Assembly: GCA_014208095.1 (NCBI GenBank)
Contig: JACHMT010000001.1
Span: 2,418,001-2,482,000 of the forward strand
Reading direction: 5' to 3'
Origin: Actinospineispora eucalypti
Lineage (GTDB): Bacteria; Actinomycetota; Actinomycetes; Mycobacteriales; Pseudonocardiaceae
DNA: 64,000 bases
A program made the position numbers and the translations under genes. Positions 39,331-46,633 of the stretch are shown here, piece after piece (the stretch's first letter is position 1; the number at the start of each line of letters is the position of its first letter). Below the pieces are notes generated by a model. That model was not told where the DNA came from and did not search any database. It saw only the letters and a program-made list of their open reading frames with translations.

Positions 39331-40437
39331 GTGCGGACCGGTCGGTTGCGGGTCACCCTGCGTGACGTATCGCCGGCGGTCGTGCGCGTGATCGACGTAC
39401 CGGCGACCAGCTCGTTGCCGGAGTTGCATGAGCTGTTGCAGGTAGCGGTGGGTTGGACGAACAGCCACCTGCACCAGTTCGTCGCCGGCGACCGGACGTA
39501 CGGACCCCCGGACCCCGACTGGGGTGACGAGCTGCACGAGGACGAGTCCGAGGCGAGGCTGCCGGACCTGCCGTCGCGGTTCGTCTACCGCTATGACCTC
39601 GGGGACTCTTGGGAGCACGACGTCGAGGTCGTCGGTGCTGGTGGCGCCGGCCCGGGCTGTGTCGACGGAGCGGGTGGTTGCCCCCCGGAGGACTGCGGCG
39701 GAGCGGACGGTTATGCCGAGCTGCGGTCGGTGCTGGCCGATCCCGGGCATGAACGGCACGCCGCGATGCGGGAGTGGGCGGGGGAGCTCCCAGCTTTCGA
39801 CCGCCCGGCCACCGACCTTTTGCTGCGGCAGACGGTCGGCGAGGTGCCGGGCAGTGTTCGGCTGCTGCTGGATCTGCTCGCGGACGGCGTGAAGCTGACC
39901 CCCGGCGGTCGGTTGCCGCGCTCGATCGTGCGGCAGGTGCAGGAGCGATACCCGGGGTGGCACCCGTTGGGGAGTCCGGCGTCGGTGGAGGAGGATCTGT
40001 ACCCGCTGGCCGTGCTGCACGCGATCCTTCGCCGAGTCGGGCTGCTGAGGCTCGCCAGGGGCGTGCTGCGGCCCACCCGCGCCGCGTCCGACGATCTGGA
40101 GATCGTCCGCAGGCTGCGGTCGTGGTTCGAGCCCGACGAGTTCCTTGGCATCCTCACCGTTCTCACCACGGCCGTCCTGTCGGCCGCTGGCCCGCTCAAC
40201 GGCAGGGAGCTGGCGACCCGGGCGCACTCGCTGCTGGGCGAGCGATGGTCGGTGGACGGCCGGTCGCTGACCGCCGCCGACGTGGAGGCGGCGATCAACG
40301 AGCTGAGTGGGCAACTGGCCGCACTCGATCTCGCCGTGCATGACTGCAAGACGTGGCAGGCGGGCATGTCGGCGCGGACCCTGCTGCCGAGGGCCGCCGC
40401 TCTGGCGGCGCACTGGTCGCGCAGCCCGGCACGGTGA
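39331..40437 (+). CDS. Plasmid pRiA4b ORF-3-like protein
   Basis: 368 aa. The N-terminal 150 residues match the pRiA4b ORF-3 domain: RLRVTLRDVSPAVVRVIDVPATSSLPELHELLQVAVGWTNSHLHQF, then FVYRYDLGDSWEHDVEVV and CPPEDCGGADGYAEL. The C-terminal 200 residues are helical with no named fold. The family is widespread on mobile and accessory DNA; its role is unknown. Start is the GTG at 39331, with TACCCT (39318-39323) 7 bp upstream, so leaderless. With the next gene it forms an accessory pair inserted between cobD and the SURF1 gene. Confidence 0.8.
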   Translation: MRTGRLRVTLRDVSPAVVRVIDVPATSSLPELHELLQVAVGWTNSHLHQFVAGDRTYGPPDPDWGDELHEDESEARLPDLPSRFVYRYDLGDSWEHDVEVVGAGGAGPGCVDGAGGCPPEDCGGADGYAELRSVLADPGHERHAAMREWAGELPAFDRPATDLLLRQTVGEVPGSVRLLLDLLADGVKLTPGGRLPRSIVRQVQERYPGWHPLGSPASVEEDLYPLAVLHAILRRVGLLRLARGVLRPTRAASDDLEIVRRLRSWFEPDEFLGILTVLTTAVLSAAGPLNGRELATRAHSLLGERWSVDGRSLTAADVEAAINELSGQLAALDLAVHDCKTWQAGMSARTLLPRAAALAAHWSRSPAR

Positions 40438-40441
40438 CGCG

Positions 40442-41149
40442 ATGGACCGACGGGATTGGCTGACACAGCTTCGCGCGGCCACCCATCGCCGTGACGGGGC
40501 GGCGGTGGTGACTCTGGCCGAGGACCCGGCTCGGCCGAGCGGGGTCTTGCAGCTCCTCGGCGACGGCCTGGCGGCTGTATTCGATCAGCGGGTCGACGGC
40601 TTGCGACCCGTGCTTGCCGACTGCGTCGCCGCGCTGCGCGAACGCGGATGGGCCGGTGACGTCGAGCTGGCCGACCAGCTCGACGCGCTGTCCGGAACCG
40701 CGCCGACCCCGATGTTGCGGTCGCTGGCGGTGGACCTGGACCAGCTGTCCGAGCTCCTCGAAGGTGACCCGATGACCACCGGCGGCGGGATCGACCTGCG
40801 GACCGGCGAGGTGTGGCCGCGCAGCGTCATCGAGTACGCCGAAGAGGGCGCGGACGACCTGGACGCCCCGGACTTCGAGGACGAGGAGCGGTTTCGGTGG
40901 GTGGACGGTGGGGGTTCCCGTGACGGTTACCGGGACATGGAGTCGTTCATCGACACGATCGGCGACCACGACCGGGCGGATCGGTTGGGCATCGCCATCC
41001 AGGGACGGGGCGCATTCCGCCGATTCAGGGATGTCCTAGCTCGCTGGCCTGACGAGCTGGACCGTTGGTACGCGTTCCGCGACGAGCGACAACGGGGCCG
41101 GGCACGCGAGTGGCTCGCCGACGCCGGTTACCGGGTCGCGAGCGACTGA
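40442..41149 (+). CDS. UPF0158-family protein
   Basis: 235 aa. The C-terminal half carries the UPF0158 pattern: GGGIDLRTGEVWPRSVIEYA, YRDMESFIDTIGD, LGIAIQGRGAFRRFRDVLARWPDELDRWYAFRDERQRGRAREWLADAGY. The first 100 residues are helical and unassigned. Starts 4 bp after the pRiA4b-type gene and is certainly co-transcribed. Function unknown; the pair recurs in accessory DNA as far as I know, but I cannot check that here. Confidence 0.8.
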   Translation: MDRRDWLTQLRAATHRRDGAAVVTLAEDPARPSGVLQLLGDGLAAVFDQRVDGLRPVLADCVAALRERGWAGDVELADQLDALSGTAPTPMLRSLAVDLDQLSELLEGDPMTTGGGIDLRTGEVWPRSVIEYAEEGADDLDAPDFEDEERFRWVDGGGSRDGYRDMESFIDTIGDHDRADRLGIAIQGRGAFRRFRDVLARWPDELDRWYAFRDERQRGRAREWLADAGYRVASD

Positions 41150-41152
41150 TGG

Positions 41153-41281
41153 AATGGCGGGCCGGCGCCGCACTACTTCGTCCCGCTGCCGGACGAAGAC
41201 TCCGCCGCCATCGGCGACTTGGTCGTGATCGCGACGTACGGATGGGGCGTGATCCCGGTCGAGGCCAGCGTGCCGGGGTGA
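41153..41281 (+). pseudogene. Truncated DUF1905-like gene fragment
   Basis: In the frame of the preceding gene, after its TGA, the sequence reads GGPAPHYFVPLPDEDSAAI then DLVVIATYGWGVIPVEASV before a stop. PAPHYFV.LP and GWG.IPV match the start of DUF1905 domain proteins. There is no start codon and the fragment stops exactly where the 61-bp palindromic repeat begins (41280), so the rest of the gene is lost. Confidence 0.55.
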
Positions 41282-41340
41282 TCGCTGTTCGTGGCGGTTT
41301 AGCCTCGAATATCGACGCTCAACCGCCACGTCTGGCGATC
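41280..41340. repeat. 61-bp palindromic repeat, copy 2
   Basis: Same length and stem as 11596-11656 and 63516-63576. It cuts off the DUF1905-like fragment. The rest of the gap to 41447 has the copy of the 28-bp element (41381-41408) and no gene. Confidence 0.85.
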
Positions 41341-41380
41341 AAGCCTGGGCCAGGCCAACACTGACCCGGCGAAGCCGGGC

Positions 41381-41408
41381 GTTGCGTATTTCCACGCAGA
41401 GCCAAAGC
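41381..41408 (+). repeat. GTTGCGTATTTCCACGCAGAGC element, right copy at insert boundary
   Basis: Direct-repeat partner of 39171-39195. The two enclose the 2.2-kb accessory insert. Confidence 0.85.
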
Positions 41409-41447
41409 GTTGTCGGGAGACCTCGGGAGGGAGAGCCGAGTGGCGGG

Positions 41448-42245
41448 TCAGAAGCGGGACTTGCCGTAGCGGGCCAGGAGGGGATCCTCGGGGGCTTCGG
41501 GTTCGGCGGTGTCCTCGGACGGTTCCCGGCGTTGCAGGAGTTCCAGGCGGATGAAGTAGACCAGGCCGAACAGGGCCATGGCGCCGAACGTGAGCCACTG
41601 CCAGGCGTAGGAGAGGAACGGCCCGTCGTCCATGTCCGGCAGGGGCAGCGCGCCCAGGCCGCCCGGTTGGTTCTCCACCAGCTGCAGGTAGCCGCCCTGC
41701 ACCGGCAGCTTGGTGACCCGGGCCAACTCCCGGCTGTCGACGGCGTAGACCTGGTGCTGGCCGGCGTTGTCCAGTGGCGGGCGGTGCTGCGGGTCGGTCT
41801 CGTCCATCCGGATGCGGCCGGTCAGGGAGACCGGACCGGCGGGGGCCGGCGGCACCGAGGCGGTCTGGCTGCCGTCGTCGGGGCGCAGGAAGCCGCGGTC
41901 CACCGCGACGGTCCGGCCGTCATCGGTGCGGAACGCGGTGAGCACCTCGAACGCCGGCCGGCCCAGAACACTGCGCAGCCGCACCACGGCCTCGGCGCCC
42001 GGTACGTACTCGCCTCGGACCACGGCCTGCCGCCACTCCACGTCGCGGGACGGCCCGTTGCCGGGAACCAGGGAAGCCAGGGGCGCGGGCGCGTGCGCGT
42101 AGGAGGCGGTGATCGCCGCGTTCTGCGCCTCCCGCTCGGCGTTGCGCCGGAACTGCCACGGGGCCAGCAGCGTGTAGCAGGCCACGGCGAAGCCGATGAC
42201 GCCGAGGATGAACGCCACCCAACCCGGCTTGAGCAGGAACCGCAC
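41448..42245 (-). CDS. SURF1-family cytochrome oxidase biogenesis protein
   Basis: 265 aa. Two membrane helices (about 5-27 and 215-235) enclose an external domain with LLAPWQFRRNAEREAQN, VRGEYVPGAEAVVRLRSVLGRPAFEVLTAFR, VAVDRGFLRPDDG and YAWQWLTFGAMALFGLVYFIRLE. That is the SURF1 layout, an assembly factor for the heme a/copper oxidase. Leaderless GTG: TACCGT lies 6 bp upstream. In M. tuberculosis a SURF1-like gene (Rv2235) also sits between ptpA and cobD, so this arrangement is ancestral. Confidence 0.87.
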   Translation of the reverse strand: MRFLLKPGWVAFILGVIGFAVACYTLLAPWQFRRNAEREAQNAAITASYAHAPAPLASLVPGNGPSRDVEWRQAVVRGEYVPGAEAVVRLRSVLGRPAFEVLTAFRTDDGRTVAVDRGFLRPDDGSQTASVPPAPAGPVSLTGRIRMDETDPQHRPPLDNAGQHQVYAVDSRELARVTKLPVQGGYLQLVENQPGGLGALPLPDMDDGPFLSYAWQWLTFGAMALFGLVYFIRLELLQRREPSEDTAEPEAPEDPLLARYGKSRF

Positions 42246-42249
42246 CCCT

Positions 42250-43080
42250 CTACGGTATGCCGTCGGCCAGCCGGCGCACGGAGCGGGCGGCCGACAGCGC
42301 GCCGGCCGCGTAGCCCTGGCCGAACAGCGCCACGTGCACCAGCAGCGGGAACAGCTGGTGCAACCCGACCCGGTCCGGCCAACCCGGCGCCAGCGGGTTG
42401 ACCGCCTGGTATCCGGCGAGCACCGCGTCCAGGTGCGGGCAGCCGAACAGCGCGAGCATGGCCAGGTCGGTCTCCGGGTGGCCGCCGTGGGCGGCCGGGT
42501 CGATGAGCCACGCCTCCACCCGGCCGCGGCCGTCACCCGGGCCACCCCGCCCGGCCGGTCCCCGGCTCCACAGCACGTTGCCGGACCACAGGTCGCCGTG
42601 CAGCCGGGCCGGCTCGACCGGCGGCCCGGCCACGTCGGCGAGCACCGTGCAGGCGGCCTCCACCTCGGCGCACTCGTCGGCGGTCAGGTCGCCGGCGTCC
42701 CGGGCCCGGCGGGCGTAGCGGAGCACCCGGTGCTCGGCGTACCAGTCCGGCCAGTCGGGCGAGGGCGAGTTGCGCATCGGGGCGCGGCCGATCCAGGCCT
42801 CGGAGGCTCCGCCGGGTGGCGGGGCGCCGAACGCGGGCGCGCCGGCCGCGTGCAGCCGGGCCAGCCCGGCGCCGAACCGGCGGGCCGCCGCCGCGTCCGG
42901 CCCAGCCGGTGGCAGGTACTCCACCACCAGCTCCCGGTCCTCCGCGCCGAGCACCCTGGGTACCGGAACGGCGCCGGCATCGGCCAGCCAGTTCAGCCCG
43001 GCCGCCTCGGCGGCCGCCTGCCCGCTCTCGCCCCGTTTGCGGACCACCGTCGTGCCGTCCGGCAACTCCTCCGGCCTCAC
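42250..43080 (-). CDS. Fructosamine-3-kinase-family protein
   Basis: 276 aa, kinase-like fold. Shows VPRVLGAEDRELVVEYLPP, LARLHAAGAPAFG, ARLHGDLWSGNVLWS (catalytic HGD, about 165) and DPAAHGGHPETDLAMLALFG (metal site and the AHGGHPE signature of the family). These kinases phosphorylate ketosamines from sugar-damaged proteins and so help remove glycation. GTG start one base after the stop of the phosphatase gene; operon with it and possibly the SURF1 gene (4-bp gap). Confidence 0.88.
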   Translation of the reverse strand: MRPEELPDGTTVVRKRGESGQAAAEAAGLNWLADAGAVPVPRVLGAEDRELVVEYLPPAGPDAAAARRFGAGLARLHAAGAPAFGAPPPGGASEAWIGRAPMRNSPSPDWPDWYAEHRVLRYARRARDAGDLTADECAEVEAACTVLADVAGPPVEPARLHGDLWSGNVLWSRGPAGRGGPGDGRGRVEAWLIDPAAHGGHPETDLAMLALFGCPHLDAVLAGYQAVNPLAPGWPDRVGLHQLFPLLVHVALFGQGYAAGALSAARSVRRLADGIP

Positions 43081-43081
43081 C

Positions 43082-43558
43082 TCAGGTGAGCCGTTCCCTG
43101 GTCCAGTCCAGCAGGCCGGGCATGGCCGCCTCGATCAGGCCGAGTACCTGGTCGAAGCCCCGGTCACCGCCGTAGTAGGGGTCCGGCACCTCGGCGCCGG
43201 CCGGCGCCGCCGGGTCGAACGAGCGCAACAGGCGCACCCGCTCGGCCGCGTCCGCGCGGCCGAGCGTCCTGGTCAGCTCGTGCACGTGCCCGGCGTCGGC
43301 CGCCACCAGCAGGTCCGCCTCCAGGTGGTTGAAGTTGACCTTGCGAGCGGTGTGCTCGGTAGGGTAGCCGTGCCGGCGCAGCACCTCGGCGGCGCGCTCG
43401 TCGGCCGGCTCGCCGGCGTGCCACGCACCGGTGCCGGCGCTGGTGACCCGGACCCGGTCGGCCAGGCCGGCGCGGGCCAGCTCGGTGGCGTACACCTTCT
43501 CGGCGATCGGTGAGCGACAGATGTTTCCGGAGCAGACGAAGCAGACGTGCAGGTTCAC
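43082..43558 (-). CDS. ptpA: Low-molecular-weight protein tyrosine phosphatase (PtpA-like)
   Basis: 158 aa. The P-loop VCFVCSGNICRSPIAE (Cys 9 and Arg 15) starts almost at the N-terminus, and the general acid is in EVPDPYYGGDRGF. This is the LMW-PTP family; position beside SURF1 and cobD matches M. tuberculosis ptpA. GTG at 43558 gives the family-length N-terminus; an upstream ATG adds 20 residues without likeness. GAAACT lies 6 bp before the GTG, a weak -10 for a leaderless start. Confidence 0.88.
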   Translation of the reverse strand: MNLHVCFVCSGNICRSPIAEKVYATELARAGLADRVRVTSAGTGAWHAGEPADERAAEVLRRHGYPTEHTARKVNFNHLEADLLVAADAGHVHELTRTLGRADAAERVRLLRSFDPAAPAGAEVPDPYYGGDRGFDQVLGLIEAAMPGLLDWTRERLT

Positions 43559-43629
43559 CCATGCAGTTTCGCGTAACGTGGGAAGCCCGGGTGAGGGGGC
43601 CAGGAGCGGGTTTGCCACGATGAGCGCCG

Positions 43630-44157
43630 ATGAGTGTTTCTGACACCGGGGTGCCCGCCGCCGCGCGGCTTTCCGACCTGTCCGGTTGGTTGGTGCTGAT
43701 CGGGCGGCTGATCCTGGGCGGGGTGTGGATAGCCGCCGGCTACGCCAAGATCACCGACCTGGACGCCTCGGTGCGCGCGGTGCGCGCCTACCAGCTGCTG
43801 CCGGAACTGGGTGCGCAGGTGGTCGGCTCCGCGCTGCCCGCCGCCGAGCTGCTGCTCGGTGTGCTGCTGGTGGTCGGGGCGTTCGTGCGGGTCAGCGCGC
43901 TGGTTTCCGCCCTGCTGATGCTGGGTTTCGTGATCGGCATCGCGTCGGCGTGGGCGCGCGGGCTGCGCATCGACTGCGGCTGTTTCGGGTCCGGCGGCGA
44001 GCTGGCCGCCGGTGAGGACCCGACCTATGGACTTGAGCTGGCCAGGGACGGCGGGCTGTTCGTGCTCGCGCTGCTGCTGGCCCGCTGGCCGAGTGGTTTT
44101 TTCGCGATCGACAAGGTGCTTGCCGGCAGGCGAGAGGAAGTGAGCCAGAACCAATGA
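43630..44157 (+). CDS. MauE/DoxX-type membrane redox protein
   Basis: 175 aa with four membrane segments (about 20-40, 63-85, 90-110, 135-152). Shows WLVLIGRLILGGVWIAAGYAKI and AWARGLRIDCGCFGSGG, the CxC loop of MauE-like proteins that pass electrons to or from periplasmic thiol proteins. Followed with a 4-bp overlap by a membrane-anchored DsbA-like protein, so the two should act as a thiol-disulfide pair for exported proteins. Confidence 0.83.
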   Translation: MSVSDTGVPAAARLSDLSGWLVLIGRLILGGVWIAAGYAKITDLDASVRAVRAYQLLPELGAQVVGSALPAAELLLGVLLVVGAFVRVSALVSALLMLGFVIGIASAWARGLRIDCGCFGSGGELAAGEDPTYGLELARDGGLFVLALLLARWPSGFFAIDKVLAGRREEVSQNQ

Positions 44158-44852
44158 TGGCCAAGAAGACGGCCCGGCGGCGCCCGGCTCCGGTGGTGAC
44201 CCAGCGGCGGGGACCCTCGCTCGCGCTGATCATCGGAGCGGTGGTGGTGCTGCTGTTCGCCGGCATCGTCGCGTTCGGCATCTACCGCACCCAGCAGCAG
44301 AACCAGGCGCTGAACGCGCCGCCGGCCGGCGTGATCGCGGACGGCCTGGTGGTCGGCCAGCCGCAGGCCAGCACCACGATCGACGTCTACCTGGACTTCC
44401 AGTGTCCGGCCTGCCGCAACTTCGAGAAGAACGCCGGCCCGACCATCGACGAGCTGGTGGCCAAGGGCACGGCCCGGGTGATCTACCACCCGGTGGCCTA
44501 CCTGGACGACATGTCCGGCGGCACCCGGTACTCCTCGCGGGCCTCGGCGGCGTCCGGCTGTGCGGCGAAGGACAACGTCTTCCCGCAGTTCGCCAAGCTG
44601 CTCTACGACAACCAGCCGTCCGAGGGCGGCAAGGGCCTGCCGGACCAGCAGCTTCTCGCCTACGGCCAGCAGGCCGGCGCCTCGCCGGCGTTCGCCGAGT
44701 GCGTGAACACCAAGGTCTACGAGCGGTGGACCCGCAAGGTCACCGAGGAAGCCTCCAAGAAGGGCTTCAACTCCACGCCGACCGTGCTGGTCAACGGCAA
44801 GAAGATCACCAACACGGACAGCGCGCTGCGCCAGGCCGTCGGCATCCAGTGA
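44154..44852 (+). CDS. Membrane-anchored DsbA-like thioredoxin-fold protein
   Basis: 232 aa. A basic N-terminus ([13 protein letters not shown]) and membrane helix (about 22-44) are followed by a thioredoxin_4 domain with DVYLDFQCPACRNFEK (active site CPAC, about 86), an extra Cys in SGCAAKDNVF, and the cis-Pro loop NSTPTVLVNGKKI. It acts outside the membrane in disulfide formation or isomerisation. Overlaps the MauE-like gene by ATGA. Converges on pabBC with a 1-bp gap. Confidence 0.9.
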   Translation: MMAKKTARRRPAPVVTQRRGPSLALIIGAVVVLLFAGIVAFGIYRTQQQNQALNAPPAGVIADGLVVGQPQASTTIDVYLDFQCPACRNFEKNAGPTIDELVAKGTARVIYHPVAYLDDMSGGTRYSSRASAASGCAAKDNVFPQFAKLLYDNQPSEGGKGLPDQQLLAYGQQAGASPAFAECVNTKVYERWTRKVTEEASKKGFNSTPTVLVNGKKITNTDSALRQAVGIQ

Positions 44853-44853
44853 C

Positions 44854-46617
44854 CTAACCGCCAAGCACCGCCGTGCGCCACCCGCGCACCGAGCTGACCA
44901 GCGCCAACGCCTCGGCCGCCGCCAGGTCCGGAATGCCCAGCACGCGTTCGGTGAGCGTGCCGTCGGCCACCAGCCGCCCCCGCTCGATCCCGGGCAGGCA
45001 GCCGGCCGACAACGGCGGGGTGTACCAGCGGCCGGCCAGGCGGAGAGCCAGGTTGGCGATCGTCGCCTCGGTCAGCTCGCCGCGCTCGTTCACCAGGATG
45101 ACGTCATCGGCGTCCGGGTGCCGGCGCAGCCGTTCCGCGTACGGCTCGCGCAGTGAGGTCTTGTGGTACGGCCACGGCTGCCGGGTGTCGATCGGCTCCC
45201 GCTCCAGGGCCAGCCGCACCGGCCCGGGCGGCGAGGGCGGCAGCGGCCGGGCCTCCACCTCCACCGTGCTGTCCCGGTTCAGCCCCAGCCTCAGCATCGC
45301 GTCGCCCGCCTGCTCGGCGGCGGCCTCGGACAGGGCGGTCCGGGCGGCGGCCAGGTCGCAGGTGAACCCGAAGTAGTCGGCCGAGCGGGCCAGCCGGGCC
45401 AGGTGCGCGTCCAGGTGCCGGATGCCCTCGCCGGTTCGGAAGCCCAGCGTCTCGCGCAGGGTGAACTCCCGGGGCCGGTGGTGCAGCACCGCCGACTTGG
45501 CCAGCAGCTCGGCGTGTTCCGCCGCCGGGTCGGAGGACCAGGTGATGCCGCCGCCGGTGCCGTACTCGGCGGTGCCCGACTCGCGGTCCAGCACCGCGGT
45601 GCGGATGGCCACGCTGAACCGCGCGCGCTCCGGCGCGTCCGGCGGGGCCAGCCAGCCGACGGCGCCGCAGTAGACCCCGCGCGGGCCGTCCTCCAGCTCG
45701 GTGATCAGCCGCATGGTGCGCGGCTTGGGCGCACCGGTCACCGAGCCGCAGGGGAACAGCGCGCGGAACACCTCGGTGAGGCCCAGACCCGGGCGAAGGT
45801 GGGCGCTGATCCGGGAGGTCAGCTGCCAGACCGTCTCGTAGCGTTCCAGGTCGAACAGCGACTCCACCCGTACGCCGCCGGTCCGGGCCAGCCGGGCCAG
45901 GTCGTTGCGCATCAGGTCCACGATCATCACGTTCTCCGCGCGTTCCTTGGCACTGGCGCGCAGGGCCTCGGCGAGCCGGAGGTCCTCGCCGGGCTCGCGG
46001 CCGCGCACCGACGTGCCCTTCATCGGCCGGGTGGTGATCCGGTCCCCGCGCCAGTGCAGGAACAGCTCGGGGCTGGCGCTGGCCACCACGAACCGGCCGA
46101 GGTCCAGGTAGGCGCAGTAGCCGCCGCGCTGGGCCAGCGCGAGGTCGGCGTACACCCGGTCCAGCCGCGTGTCCCCGGTGTCGAGCTTGCCGGCCAGCCG
46201 CACGGTCAGGTTGCACTGGTAGGTCTCACCGGCGGCGATGTGCTCGCGCACCCGCCCGACGCGCGCGTGGTAGTCGTCCACCCGCCAGGTGGGGTGCCAG
46301 TGCGGCGGCTCCCCGGCACCGCCGCCGTCCGAGGGCCGCACCGGTGGCACCTGCTCGGGCGGCCCGGTCACGCCGAACCAGAGCAGCGGCGGCCCGTCCT
46401 CGGCCGGCGGGTGGGTGGCCAGCTGGGGGTCCAGCCCGCTGGCCGCCTCGTAGGCCAGGTAGCCGAACGCCCAGCCGCCCGCCCGGGTCGCCCGGTCCAC
46501 CTCGCCCAGCGCCCCGGCCACCTGGCCCGGACGCTCGGCGGTGATCACCCGGTCCGGCCGGCCGAAGCGCAGCGCGGTGTTCGTCCGGAGATCGTCGAAG
46601 CGGGCCCAGGCGGTCAC
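44854..46617 (-). CDS. pabBC: Aminodeoxychorismate synthase component I / lyase fusion
   Basis: 587 aa. The N-terminal 370 residues are a PabB chorismate-binding domain: GETYQCNLTVRLAGKL, SPELFLHW, TRPMKGTSVRGREPGEDLRLAEAL, RAENVMIVDLMRNDL and LFPCGSVTGAPKPRTM. The C-terminal 200 residues are a PabC-type PLP lyase with YHKTSLREPYAERLRRHPDADDVILVNERGELTEAT. One protein thus makes 4-aminobenzoate from aminodeoxychorismate for folate; the glutaminase PabA must be elsewhere. Leaderless GTG with TACTGT 6 bp upstream. Confidence 0.92.
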   Translation of the reverse strand: MTAWARFDDLRTNTALRFGRPDRVITAERPGQVAGALGEVDRATRAGGWAFGYLAYEAASGLDPQLATHPPAEDGPPLLWFGVTGPPEQVPPVRPSDGGGAGEPPHWHPTWRVDDYHARVGRVREHIAAGETYQCNLTVRLAGKLDTGDTRLDRVYADLALAQRGGYCAYLDLGRFVVASASPELFLHWRGDRITTRPMKGTSVRGREPGEDLRLAEALRASAKERAENVMIVDLMRNDLARLARTGGVRVESLFDLERYETVWQLTSRISAHLRPGLGLTEVFRALFPCGSVTGAPKPRTMRLITELEDGPRGVYCGAVGWLAPPDAPERARFSVAIRTAVLDRESGTAEYGTGGGITWSSDPAAEHAELLAKSAVLHHRPREFTLRETLGFRTGEGIRHLDAHLARLARSADYFGFTCDLAAARTALSEAAAEQAGDAMLRLGLNRDSTVEVEARPLPPSPPGPVRLALEREPIDTRQPWPYHKTSLREPYAERLRRHPDADDVILVNERGELTEATIANLALRLAGRWYTPPLSAGCLPGIERGRLVADGTLTERVLGIPDLAAAEALALVSSVRGWRTAVLGG

Positions 46618-46633
46618 CGCTGGACAGTACGTC

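Noticed and set aside
41147..41281. Stop-codon readthrough joining the UPF0158 protein to the DUF1905-like fragment
   Set aside because: The frames match across the TGA, but UPF0158 ends normally there and the fragment is itself truncated by a repeat. No selenocysteine-type signal was seen. A decayed neighbouring gene is simpler.
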